29,272 nt of DNA from a virus, in the IMG/VR virus record IMGVR_UViG_3300044608_000166, positions 1 to 29,272 of that record; one strand, given 5' to 3'. The notes beneath the pieces were generated by a model. The model did no database searches. It was given only the letters and a program-made list of their open reading frames with translations, and was not told the origin of the DNA. Shown here piece by piece: positions 15,521-23,678 of the stretch; within the stretch, counting starts at the first letter, position 1, and every line of letters starts with the position of its first letter. The translations under genes were made by a program, and so were the position numbers.

Positions 15521-18500
15521 TGTTTGAAGACAAAGATTTAAAAGCATTTTTAGAAAGTGCTGATACTGTTAGGAATAAGTCGGCAGTCATTGCAGAACTA
15601 AATATGAACAGAACAAACAATATTAGACATATTGGAAACTATAGATATAGGCCTACACAGCCAGCGTCTATATATTCTTCTTTGCCAACAAGTTTTGATA
15701 TTAATGATGCTGGAAATTTTTATACAGGAGCAACTGATGCAGATATTTTAATTGATGGCACTTTTGAAAATGATAATACTCCAACTACATTTTTAACTAA
15801 AAAAGAAAAAACACAAACTTTATACTCACTAGAGAGTTGTTTTGAAAGATTTAGACCAAGGTCTGGAATCAACAAGGCAGTATATTTTGAAAATGGTAAA
15901 CTGCACTATCCTAATATGTTTATGGCAGATAGACCTAGATATTATATGCCAGAGAAAAAGGATAAGTTTAAATACTGGACCTCATACAGAACTGAGTCTG
16001 GTCAAGAGTATGGAATTTCTTCAAAAGTAAGTGGTTCTCAAAACTCCATTGAAGATGCTTGTCCTTTTGTAGTATATAAAGATCAGGTACCAACAAACAG
16101 AGTTGTAATTAAAATGCAAACACATACTGGAACCGAAGACCTAGGGCCATTCTCATCTTCAACAGGATCTTTTGCTGATCCATTTTACGGAGAAGTAAAT
16201 CAAAAGGTTCCAAGCAGATGGAAGATTCAATTTTTAAAAGACAACAACTGGCAAGACATTATTTCTTTTGACCCATCAAAAAGAAGAAGAGATGGTTCTG
16301 CAATTATTAAAAGCGATGGGTATGTTGAAATTGCTTATGGCTTTATTGTCCCAGAGGAATGGAGAAATGTATTTGTTTTTGCTGAGGTTTATTCAAGCGA
16401 GACCCTTCTTCCTGAGCAGTCTGTAATTGGATATGCTTATCTTATTAAAGCAAACGAAAGCGATATCGGTGCCTATCATATCTGGAACGGATCAGCCTAT
16501 GAGGTTGTAACTCCAAAATATGGCTGGTATGTTCAAGATGAGACTGTTGACAGATTAACCAACTTCCTTACAGATGCAACATCTCCAGCAAAGTTTGTAA
16601 ACCCATTAAACAATAGAGTTCAGTATAGAGAGTTTGAGTTTATTTCTGGAATTAGAATCGTTGTAGATTCTATGACATCAAAAGACTCAACATTTGATCT
16701 GATTGAAATATCTCCAAGGCTTACTATGAATCTTTCTGATAAAGTTATCAGTTATTCAATTAACAAGAGTGCCTCTGACCTAGGTCTAAGTGGTTTGCCT
16801 GTTGGTCAATTGGTTGCGTCAAATGGAAGTGTTAGTATCTTTGATCATGATCAAGCCTTTAATGATAACAATCCTTTTTCTTTTGATACTGGCCAAGGTA
16901 GCATAATATCAAAATATGTGGACAGCCATGTACAGTTTAAGTTTTATGAAATTATTATAAATGTTAATGGATGGGACTACTGGGTTCCAATGAAGACATT
17001 GTACTCAGACTCATTTCCAAAAACAGATCTAGAGAATAAAAAAATCTCGATAGCCTTAAGAGATATGTATTGGTATTTAGAATCACTTACAGCCCCAGAA
17101 ATATTGATGACAGAGGTTTCTGTTAGTTCTGCAGTGTCTTTACTGTTAGACAGCATCGGGTTTTCTAACTATACATTTAAAAGAATTCTAAATGAAAAAG
17201 AAATGATTATGCCATTCTTTTTTGTTGCTCCAGACAAGAGTGTTGCTCAAGTCCTACAAGATTTGGCAGTGTCAACACAGACAGCAATGTTCTTTGACGA
17301 ATACAACAATTTTGTTATGATGAGCAAAGACTATATTATGCCAACTAAAGAACAAAGACCAACTACATTTGCCCTTAAAGGGACTAACGATCTATATGAA
17401 GAAAACGAAATAAAAAACAAAACAGTCGACAACTCTAAACTGGCAAACGTTATCTCAGTATCAAATGAATCAAACGCTATCTATAACGGAGGCTCGATAA
17501 ACTATACCGTCAGACACATTCAAAGATCCATTGGAACTTTAAGGCAGGCAGGCCTATTAGAAGATGAAAGAATGTATGCTTACAAGCCAGCCTTACTTTG
17601 GGAAGTGTCTGGTACTGAAAATACAAAGTCAATCAATAACGAAGTTGGCACAATGTCCTCATACGTTCTTGCTGCCATCCCTTTAAACTCTAACCTATCA
17701 GATAAAGTCCCAGAAGTAAAAAACGGTATCGTAATCAATAATACCTTCAGCCTAGGAGAAGCAGTATACTGGATAACAAGATACAACGGATACTTCTACT
17801 CTAGTGGAGAGGTTATAAAATATGATGCCGTTCAATATAATGTTAGTGGGTTTGGTAATGTCTGGATATCATCGGTTGAAGAATATCAGAACTACTTTTC
17901 TAAGTTGCCATTCAATGGGAAGATCTACCCTACTGGCCTTGTAAGAATTTATTCTGTGCCAAACTATGAGCAGATGCCTGGTGTCTTAAAGTTAAAGAAT
18001 GGTCCAGTAGCAAAGCATGGCCGTGGTCAATTTGGAACAACAGTTGTAGAGCATTCTGCTGGTATCTCTGATTATTGGAAATCTGATGACAACGTAAAGG
18101 GCTGCTCTATGGCTTCAGAATATTTATTTGAAACAAAGGCTGATTCTCCAGCAACAACTATAGATGCTGCAGGAAAAACATTAAGCAGTGGCGTTGCATC
18201 AGATGCTTTAGCAAGAACCTCAACAAGAACAGGTCTTGTTAAAAATTTCTTGTCAACTGCTCTAACAGGAGAAATAACTACAAAGACTCAGCAAGTTCCT
18301 GGATCTGTACAGTCATCAGCATTTTCTTTAACTGGACCAAACTTTACAACAAAAGATAAACCAAGAGACTTTATCTCTTATGTGCACAAGCCTTTAACAG
18401 ACAAGAAATATAAGCACTTTGGTACAAGAGTTAGACTAATTGGTAAAATAGAAAACGATCAGAGTCGAGGACAAACTGCTAACGGAGCAGCAGCATATTA

Positions 18501-19833
18501 TGTTGTAACTGGTTCTACCCCAGATAAAAATGTTACAATCTCTGGAGGTTCTGCTGGAATAGCAGTAATGCTAAATCCAACCACTAATGTGGGGTATTAC
18601 TTTGAAATTGCAGCACTTGGTTTGAACAAGTTATCAGAAAGAGAAAAACAAGATGTTCAGAATGTTTTGTTTTATAAAGTTAAGTCTAGTGGAGGAAAGG
18701 GAATCCCAGTCCCACTATATAAGGGCTTGGCTAAAATTATTGTAGACGATGGTAGGTTTACTGGTCAATCAAGAATGTTTGCTGAGGAAAATCCGACGGT
18801 ATATGATTTGGCAGTAGAATACGAAAACATAGGAAAGATAAGAAGATTCTATCTATATATAAACGGAACCATGGTAAAGACAGTAGACGACCTAGATCCA
18901 TTGCCAGAGTACTCTAATATTGCACTCTTCACTAGAGGGTCTTCAAGAGCAATGTTTGAGAATGTTTATGCATTGTGCAACAACTACTCTCAGAACACAT
19001 CCTTTTCTTTAGGAACTGTGGTCAATTCTATTTTTGCAGATGCTGATATTGATGCAAGCAATTCTTTTAGAAAGTATGCTCTTAGTGGACTTATTCAGAA
19101 CACATACCTTACTGGCATTGGATCTTCCGAACCACCGAAGTATAATATTTATTTTGAAGAGTTTGGAAGCATAATGAGAGAAGTAGCAGAATTTAGTTTT
19201 AGATATGACAAAGCATTTCCAGCACTAACTGCAAAAGTTTCTCCAACATTTAATAGCATAAAAGGGTTTGTTATCTCTGGCTTTAGGGCAGGTTCATACG
19301 GGGCAGAGTTCCTAGTATTTAATGCAACAGATACTGCTCTTAACTTAGATGAGACTAGTGGAAACTATCTAAGAATACAAGGAATTACTTTTACTCAGCA
19401 GTCAAACAATACCTTGACGGTTGATCAATATTTTAGCAAGAACAGTCTTATGTCGGACCCAAAGTTTGTGGCAGATAAACTAATTTCAAATCCTTTTAAG
19501 TTTAAACTAGACTATGAAGATATAAAATTTAGCAGGATGCAGCATGGTAAAAAAGATTTCTCTTTAGATGCTGCCTATATTCAATCACAAGATGAGGCAT
19601 CAGAACTGATGAAATGGATTGTTACAAAAATATCAAAACCAAGAAAGTCTCTGGGGGTTAAGATATTTTCTATTCCAACAATCCAACTTGGAGATATAGT
19701 GACGCTAGACTATAAAGAAAATGGAATAGACATTGCAGCAAACTCATCTAACAGATTTGTTGTCTATAATATTGACTTCTCAAGAAGTTCTAACGGTCCA
19801 GAAATGCAATTATATTTAAGTGAGGTAATCTAA
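15520..19833 (+). CDS. Large tail-tip hub (Tal-like) minor tail protein with ConA/LamG-like domain
   Basis: A 1437-residue protein beginning in a TAATG overlap. Residues about 460-610 have the layout of baseplate hub proteins: strands (VQFKFYEIIINVNGWDYWVP), a helix SVSSAVSLLLDSIGFSNYTF, and FFFVAPDKSVAQVLQDLAVS followed by a strand (MFFDEYNNFVMMS). Residues about 948-1155 look like a concanavalin/laminin-G-like sandwich, with GTRVRLIG, GYYFEIAALG, VYDLAVEYENIGKIRRFYLY, NGTMVKT and a final ALFTRGSSRAMFENVYAL strand pair; such domains often bind carbohydrate. The C-terminus (LGVKIFSIPTIQLGDIVTLD to EMQLYLSEVI) resembles hub closing domains. It is the likely centre of the tail tip, with a cell-surface binding module. 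Nearly all Arg codons are AGA/AGG. No protease motif was recognised. Confidence 0.65.
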   Translation: MFEDKDLKAFLESADTVRNKSAVIAELNMNRTNNIRHIGNYRYRPTQPASIYSSLPTSFDINDAGNFYTGATDADILIDGTFENDNTPTTFLTKKEKTQTLYSLESCFERFRPRSGINKAVYFENGKLHYPNMFMADRPRYYMPEKKDKFKYWTSYRTESGQEYGISSKVSGSQNSIEDACPFVVYKDQVPTNRVVIKMQTHTGTEDLGPFSSSTGSFADPFYGEVNQKVPSRWKIQFLKDNNWQDIISFDPSKRRRDGSAIIKSDGYVEIAYGFIVPEEWRNVFVFAEVYSSETLLPEQSVIGYAYLIKANESDIGAYHIWNGSAYEVVTPKYGWYVQDETVDRLTNFLTDATSPAKFVNPLNNRVQYREFEFISGIRIVVDSMTSKDSTFDLIEISPRLTMNLSDKVISYSINKSASDLGLSGLPVGQLVASNGSVSIFDHDQAFNDNNPFSFDTGQGSIISKYVDSHVQFKFYEIIINVNGWDYWVPMKTLYSDSFPKTDLENKKISIALRDMYWYLESLTAPEILMTEVSVSSAVSLLLDSIGFSNYTFKRILNEKEMIMPFFFVAPDKSVAQVLQDLAVSTQTAMFFDEYNNFVMMSKDYIMPTKEQRPTTFALKGTNDLYEENEIKNKTVDNSKLANVISVSNESNAIYNGGSINYTVRHIQRSIGTLRQAGLLEDERMYAYKPALLWEVSGTENTKSINNEVGTMSSYVLAAIPLNSNLSDKVPEVKNGIVINNTFSLGEAVYWITRYNGYFYSSGEVIKYDAVQYNVSGFGNVWISSVEEYQNYFSKLPFNGKIYPTGLVRIYSVPNYEQMPGVLKLKNGPVAKHGRGQFGTTVVEHSAGISDYWKSDDNVKGCSMASEYLFETKADSPATTIDAAGKTLSSGVASDALARTSTRTGLVKNFLSTALTGEITTKTQQVPGSVQSSAFSLTGPNFTTKDKPRDFISYVHKPLTDKKYKHFGTRVRLIGKIENDQSRGQTANGAAAYYVVTGSTPDKNVTISGGSAGIAVMLNPTTNVGYYFEIAALGLNKLSEREKQDVQNVLFYKVKSSGGKGIPVPLYKGLAKIIVDDGRFTGQSRMFAEENPTVYDLAVEYENIGKIRRFYLYINGTMVKTVDDLDPLPEYSNIALFTRGSSRAMFENVYALCNNYSQNTSFSLGTVVNSIFADADIDASNSFRKYALSGLIQNTYLTGIGSSEPPKYNIYFEEFGSIMREVAEFSFRYDKAFPALTAKVSPTFNSIKGFVISGFRAGSYGAEFLVFNATDTALNLDETSGNYLRIQGITFTQQSNNTLTVDQYFSKNSLMSDPKFVADKLISNPFKFKLDYEDIKFSRMQHGKKDFSLDAAYIQSQDEASELMKWIVTKISKPRKSLGVKIFSIPTIQLGDIVTLDYKENGIDIAANSSNRFVVYNIDFSRSSNGPEMQLYLSEVI

Positions 19834-20369
19834 TGGCAGACACAAGCATGCCAGCAACAGCAGCAATTCCAAAACCAGCCAAGACAAGTACTGTTGGTTC
19901 TGTAAAAATTGCAACACCTGATTTGCTCATCTTTGGCGAACAGGTTGTTGCTATTGAAATAATGACAGACCTTATCTTTGAAGACATAGGTGGGTTTGAA
20001 CTTGCAACAATATCAAGACACGATTTGGTAAATGGTCAGACAGTAATCTACGAACCAATCAAAAACCTAACAGACCTTTACTTACAATACAATCCAAACA
20101 ACGTTTTAAGACTTCAATCTGCCGACTCATTCTTTAGTTCTTTGGCTATAACACTTGCCAACTATCTTCCAAAATATGGCAACGGATATGATTTGATCGG
20201 AACTAATCCAGACTTAACAAAAAGAGTAAAGGTCTATAATGGAAAGTCTATATACATCGACCCAATAAGCGGAGACCTTGTGATTAATCTAATAAACGTA
20301 AAGGAAAATGAGCAGGTAGAGGTTGAAATATTAACTGCTGGAGGGACTTATGATGATACAATATACTAG
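19833..20369 (+). CDS. Minor tail / virion structural protein
   Basis: The 178-residue product starts in a TAATG overlap with the hub gene. It begins with an Ala/Pro/Thr-rich stretch (about 25 residues) and then a strand-rich body (GEQVVAIEIMTDLIFEDIGG, KVYNGKSIYIDPISGDLVIN, EQVEVEILTAGG). A helix with ADSFFSSLAITLANYLP lies in the middle. Its place between hub and fibre-like genes marks it as a tail-tip component. I do not recognise a specific family. Its last codons overlap a possible promoter for the next gene. Confidence 0.6.
   Translation: MADTSMPATAAIPKPAKTSTVGSVKIATPDLLIFGEQVVAIEIMTDLIFEDIGGFELATISRHDLVNGQTVIYEPIKNLTDLYLQYNPNNVLRLQSADSFFSSLAITLANYLPKYGNGYDLIGTNPDLTKRVKVYNGKSIYIDPISGDLVINLINVKENEQVEVEILTAGGTYDDTIY
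20354..20362 (+). promoter_or_regulatory. Possible extended -10 promoter (TGA-TACAAT) before the fibre-like genes
   Basis: TACAAT at 20357-20362 has TG one base upstream and no -35 box. The predicted start at 20369 would give a 12-nt leader containing GGGGAG, the same layout as at 803-830. It lies inside the last codons of the upstream gene, so chance is possible. Confidence 0.35.
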
Positions 20370-20380
20370 GGGAGTAACAA

Positions 20381-21574
20381 ATGATAACTAATTCAGGTAA
20401 AAACATCTTGGCAAAGTACCTTGTTGGGCAGACCACATCCTATGCATCTCACATTGCCATAGGCTGCGGAACAAAGCCAGTTGTCTCTGATCATACATTT
20501 AGTCCTGCCGAGTTACTAGCAATAAAAAATAAAAAGTCTTTAGAATTTGAAATGATTCGTATGCCTATTATTTCTAGAGGCTTTGTTGATGAGGACGGAC
20601 AATCAAAAGTTGTCCTAACCGCAGAACTTCCAACCCAAGAAAGATATGAGATTACTGAGGTAGGTATATTTTCTGCAGCATCAAATCCAGCAGCAGGAGC
20701 ATTTGATAGCAGAGTAGTTTATTCTTTTTCAGATACAGACAACTGGAGATATAGTATTGATGGACAATCTCCTGTTAATATTGTACCAAAGTATGAGCCA
20801 TTGGATGGAAATTCTGCAAATGGAGTTATAAATGTCGTTGATGAAAACTTACAACCACTAAAGGTTTTTGCAACAAATGCAGACAACAGAATATTTACAG
20901 ACGAAGACAGAGTTGGGTTAAATGAAAGATGTAGATTTTTAAATAACATTATTGCAATGAGAGGCGACACATCAGACATTGAATATAATTTACAAGGAAG
21001 CATGGTTGGCGCAACTGGGTCAGACAGTATTGTTTTAGATCCAACAACTATTGATTTTACCAAAAATAGCCCGTTAGATGAACTTAAACTTGCATTTTCT
21101 GTTGTTAATAAAACCCCTGGAACAGAACAAGTTCCTGCAATTGTTCCAGACAATGTTAAAATACTGCTACAGTTTTCTCATAACCTAACAAATCAGGGCG
21201 TTCAGTATGCAAAGTTTGCAGTAGACATTGATAACATAGGATACGCAAATGGAACATCTGAAAATAATCATGATTTTGAAAATAATAGATACGTAGTAGT
21301 AAGTAAAACCTTTCAAGAATTAGACAAAAGTTTAAGATTCAATTGGGCCGAAGTTACAACAGCAAGAATTTTTGTTACTGTCACTAAAAATAATTTACCT
21401 TCTGACTCTTTTTATGTTTGTCTAGATGCCCTAAGAGTTGAAAATAATACAGCAACAAACTCTTTGTACGGACTAACTGGATACTCCGTAATTAAAAATG
21501 TACAGGCTAGGCCAATCATAAAATCAGCAAACACCACAAACTACATAGAGTTTAGATTTGCATTGGACGTTTAG
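20381..21574 (+). CDS. Tail fibre-like minor tail protein
   Basis: The 397-residue product has a good ribosome site (AGGGGAG, 20368-20374). The N-terminus (MITNSGKNILAKYLVGQ, SHIAIGCG) and the block ELPTQERYEITEVGIFSAAS resemble the attachment domains of tail-collar or fibre-like phage proteins. The remainder is beta-rich with many Asn, Thr and Asp residues, as in receptor-binding fibres. A jelly-roll-like region (about 225-345) contains VKILLQFSHNLTNQ, YVVVSKTFQELDKSLRFNWAEV and ARIFVTVTKNN, and could be a carbohydrate-binding sandwich. Only an 11-nt gap separates it from the upstream gene. Role in host recognition is inference. Confidence 0.6.
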   Translation: MITNSGKNILAKYLVGQTTSYASHIAIGCGTKPVVSDHTFSPAELLAIKNKKSLEFEMIRMPIISRGFVDEDGQSKVVLTAELPTQERYEITEVGIFSAASNPAAGAFDSRVVYSFSDTDNWRYSIDGQSPVNIVPKYEPLDGNSANGVINVVDENLQPLKVFATNADNRIFTDEDRVGLNERCRFLNNIIAMRGDTSDIEYNLQGSMVGATGSDSIVLDPTTIDFTKNSPLDELKLAFSVVNKTPGTEQVPAIVPDNVKILLQFSHNLTNQGVQYAKFAVDIDNIGYANGTSENNHDFENNRYVVVSKTFQELDKSLRFNWAEVTTARIFVTVTKNNLPSDSFYVCLDALRVENNTATNSLYGLTGYSVIKNVQARPIIKSANTTNYIEFRFALDV

Positions 21575-21576
21575 TT

Positions 21577-22014
21577 ATGGCAATTACCCCAGATCCTGGA
21601 ATTAAAAATGTTGTTATTAAAAAGCAGTCACTGGGAAAGGTGACAGGAAATAACAAAACTGTTTTAAGATTTAGAATAGTTGCAGAAGATAAGAACAGAA
21701 AGTCTGCTTATTCTCCAATAGTATTTACTGAATCAGAAAAGGTTGAAGATGGTACTGGAGATTTAAGACAACTGGGAAATACTCTGTTTCTTAGTTGGGA
21801 CCCTGGAAATCTTTCTACACAGATACTATATGATATCTTTGTTGGCTTTGACTCTTCTAGTCCAACATACAGAGCAACAACTGGATCGACTAACTATTCA
21901 TTTTTAAAAACTGGAACAACCTCAGTGAGGGCTGTTGTTCAAGTATCTTCAATAAATCCAACATTAAATACATCGTTAACTATTTATGATTCTGGAACTG
22001 AGAGTCTGGTATAA
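21577..22014 (+). CDS. Small fibronectin-like minor tail protein
   Basis: A 145-residue beta-rich protein starting two bases after the previous stop, with no clear ribosome site, so probably coupled. Strand pattern VLRFRIVAEDKNRKSAYSPI, LFLSWDPG, LYDIFVGFDSSSPTYRATTG and VRAVVQVSS looks like a single fibronectin type III-like or similar immunoglobulin-fold domain. Such domains decorate phage tails and may aid weak attachment to cell surfaces. Its stop codon overlaps the -10 element of the next promoter. Confidence 0.55.
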   Translation: MAITPDPGIKNVVIKKQSLGKVTGNNKTVLRFRIVAEDKNRKSAYSPIVFTESEKVEDGTGDLRQLGNTLFLSWDPGNLSTQILYDIFVGFDSSSPTYRATTGSTNYSFLKTGTTSVRAVVQVSSINPTLNTSLTIYDSGTESLV

Positions 22015-22015
22015 T
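22007..22015 (+). promoter_or_regulatory. Extended -10 promoter (TGG-TATAAT) for a leaderless message
   Basis: Perfect TGGTATAAT; exactly six bases separate it from ATG 22022, so transcription should begin at the A of the start codon. No Shine-Dalgarno lies in front of that ATG. The element overlaps the stop codon of the upstream gene. No -35 box is seen. Confidence 0.65.
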
Positions 22016-22021
22016 TATATT

Positions 22022-22468
22022 ATGGCAATTTTACCCGTACCAGAACGAGGACAGCCCTTAGACGTAACCTACATCTATCAGATTGTTAAGGCTGTTAATG
22101 ATCTATCAACTCAGGCTTCTACATCTGTCAATAAGTATGTCACGGTTGACACACCAAATGCAGGCAAGCAGAGCGTTAAGACTTCAGAGGCAAGAGTTAT
22201 TGGTGGCTATGTTAGAGTCACAAATGGTGAAAGCCAGACTGCTGGCTCATCTCGTACATTTTCTTATTCTTTTCCAACTGAGTTTAAGTTTGTTCCAATT
22301 GTAACAGCAACCCCTGTAAGTATTGGAACTTCCTCTGACGCTGGAAAAGATGTTGTAGTTACTCTTTCTAGCGTAACCACTTCAAGCATAGAGGGATCAA
22401 TCAAGTTTAATATTGGCGGAATAACAAGTGTTGGCATTAACCTTATTGCAATAGGTATCCCCAACTGA
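22022..22468 (+). CDS. Small tail fibre / receptor-binding-like protein
   Basis: I place the start at 22022 (MAILPVPERGQ, 148 residues) rather than the in-frame ATG at 21986, because the former sits at the predicted transcription start and the latter lies deep inside the upstream gene. Residues 1-40 include a short helix (YIYQIVKAVNDLSTQ) that could form a trimer stalk. Residues about 75-148 are beta-rich (FSYSFPTEFKFVPIVTATPV, VVVTLSSVTTSSIEGSIKFN, VGINLIAIGIPN), resembling the H-type lectin-like heads of some tail fibres. It is the last clear tail gene. The receptor-binding role is inference. Confidence 0.6.
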   Translation: MAILPVPERGQPLDVTYIYQIVKAVNDLSTQASTSVNKYVTVDTPNAGKQSVKTSEARVIGGYVRVTNGESQTAGSSRTFSYSFPTEFKFVPIVTATPVSIGTSSDAGKDVVVTLSSVTTSSIEGSIKFNIGGITSVGINLIAIGIPN

Positions 22469-22659
22469 TGATTTTTTGTAAAAAATGCAAAGGAAGAATG
22501 TTCCTAGATAGACAATATACAGAGATAAATAATTTAGAACTGTACTGTATGTCTTGTGGAGCACGATCATTCTTTCATCCACCAAGTAATTCTCAGGAGG
22601 GCCGATGGCTATTAAAAAGGGAACAATTGAGAGCGAAGGCTACAATGTCCTCCCTGTAA
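22468..22659 (+). CDS. Small zinc ribbon protein
   Basis: A 63-residue protein starting within the previous stop codon (TGATG). Cys4-x2-Cys7 and Cys27-x2-Cys30 form a clear two-knuckle zinc ribbon. The C-terminus is basic (WLLKREQLRAKA). The gene overlaps the next one by 55 nt, so its last 18 codons are double-coding. Small zinc ribbons at this place could bind DNA, RNA or protein; the function is unknown. Confidence 0.7.
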   Translation: MIFCKKCKGRMFLDRQYTEINNLELYCMSCGARSFFHPPSNSQEGRWLLKREQLRAKATMSSL

Positions 22660-23147
22660 TTCCAGGGAATAAAAAGGTTTGGTTTCTTAACGGAGACCTA
22701 GTAAGAATACACCATTTCAACAAGTCTAATGGGATTATGTCTGTTTATAATATTACAAAGGATCAGATTGAAAGTTGTTTAATTAGTGATTTTAAAAATA
22801 AAAGAGAACGAGCATATACCGTAGGGCAGACTGCTGATTTAGTTAATCGTCATAAAAAATATATGCCATCACTAATGAAACGAAGAATCATTCCTTTTCC
22901 AACGGGATCTCAAAAAGGTGGAGCAAGAGGATTTCAAGTAAGATCGTACTACTCAGAATCACAAGTCAGAGAGATACGTGATATACTTGCTTCATACCAT
23001 ATTGGTAGACCAAGAAAAGATAAATTAATAACTAATGATATTACGCCCAGCAAGCAAGAGTTGACACGCAGGATGGGCGATGGTATACTTACATATAGAA
23101 GAACAGAAGATGGACGGTTTGTTCCCATTTGGGGCGAATCTATTTAA
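22605..23147 (+). CDS. Helix-turn-helix (MerR-like) DNA-binding protein
   Basis: The 180-residue product has a strong ribosome site (AGGAGG, four bases before the ATG). Residues about 68-130 look like a MerR/excisionase-type winged helix: a first helix (AYTVGQTADLVNRH), a basic recognition region (MKRRIIPFP), a Gly-rich loop with R-G-F, and a second helix opening YYSESQVREIRDILAS. The N-terminal 65 residues form a small beta-rich domain. This could be a regulator of the switch between late and replication genes, or a DNA-structure protein. It lies between tail and replication genes, and its 3' end contains a strong promoter (23061-23089). The HTH call is fairly secure; the target is unknown. 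Confidence 0.65.
   Translation: MAIKKGTIESEGYNVLPVIPGNKKVWFLNGDLVRIHHFNKSNGIMSVYNITKDQIESCLISDFKNKRERAYTVGQTADLVNRHKKYMPSLMKRRIIPFPTGSQKGGARGFQVRSYYSESQVREIRDILASYHIGRPRKDKLITNDITPSKQELTRRMGDGILTYRRTEDGRFVPIWGESI
23061..23089 (+). promoter_or_regulatory. Consensus -35/-10 promoter for the replication genes
   Basis: TTGACA (23061-23066), a 17-bp spacer and TATACT (23084-23089) with a TG extension form a near-perfect housekeeping-sigma promoter inside the 3' end of the HTH gene. The start would be near 23096, giving a leader of about 65 nt before ATG 23161. It is the best promoter match in the window. Confidence 0.65.
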
Positions 23148-23160
23148 CGAAGGGTATAGC

Positions 23161-23370
23161 ATGGATAACGAATCAACAAAGGTATCTGTAACATTGGGAT
23201 ACACATTAAATCTAGGAAATTTTCAATCACTAAGGCTGGACCTTGGCGTTACAGATTCAAAGCGTGATGGAGAGAATACAGATCAGGCTTTTGAGCGTGT
23301 GTACAAGTTTGTTGAAGACAAACTAACTGCTAAGATTTTAGAAGCACAATCCGAGGCTGAAGAAAAGTAA
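23161..23370 (+). CDS. Small conserved-looking phage protein, function unknown
   Basis: I choose ATG 23161 (69 residues) because GAAGGG (23149-23154) lies six bases upstream and the in-frame ATG at 23080 is inside the previous gene. The product has a strand pair (KVSVTLGYTLNLGNFQSLRL, DLGVTDSK) and a C-terminal helix (TDQAFERVYKFVEDKLTAKI). I recall similar small alpha/beta proteins in actinobacteriophages, without a known function. It is the first gene after the strong replication promoter, and its stop overlaps the next ATG, so it is probably co-expressed with the helicase. Confidence 0.65.
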   Translation: MDNESTKVSVTLGYTLNLGNFQSLRLDLGVTDSKRDGENTDQAFERVYKFVEDKLTAKILEAQSEAEEK

Positions 23371-23678
23371 TGGCCGAACGCAAAGACCGTATGGCTTTGC
23401 TTTCAAGATACAGCAAGTATCATACCGCAAGGTACGAATCAAAGCCATCTCTGAACCTAAATGTAGAACAGTGGGCATCTGATGCTCTCATTGAATCCTA
23501 CACGCTGCCAGGATGCTACGATATACTTGAGTACTACTTTGCTGTTTCAGAAACCCCATCGTGGAACTATTTTGCATACAATGCAGAGAAAATATTACAG
23601 GCAAAAAAAGATAGACTAAAGGATAGTCAAGAAAGAGCAGAGCGTAGACGAATGGCAAAGGAGTGGCTAAGTGAATAA
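23370..23678 (+). CDS. Small helical protein upstream of helicase (possible helicase partner)
   Basis: A 102-residue protein starting in a TAATG overlap. It is all-helical by appearance, with a central aromatic block (CYDILEYYFAVSETPSW, then NYFAYNAEKIL) and a highly charged C-terminal helix (KKDRLKDSQERAERRRMAKE). Its stop overlaps the helicase start by 8 nt, so the two are tightly coupled. Position and size would suit a helicase loader or replisome adaptor, but I see no Walker motif and recognise no family. The partner idea is inference. Confidence 0.6.
   Translation: MAERKDRMALLSRYSKYHTARYESKPSLNLNVEQWASDALIESYTLPGCYDILEYYFAVSETPSWNYFAYNAEKILQAKKDRLKDSQERAERRRMAKEWLSE
23657..23663 (+). 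promoter_or_regulatory. Ribosome binding site for the GTG start of the helicase
   Basis: AAAGGAG lies seven bases before GTG 23671. It supports this GTG as the start, within the last codons of the upstream gene. Confidence 0.6.

Noticed and set aside
21986-22021. Upstream in-frame ATG of the small fibre gene
   Set aside because: It overlaps the coding end of the previous gene and includes the promoter -10 as codons; ATG 22022 fits the predicted transcription start.
23080-23160. Upstream in-frame ATG for the small gene at 23161
   Set aside because: It lies inside the HTH gene and within the promoter -10; ATG 23161 has GAAGGG at good spacing.
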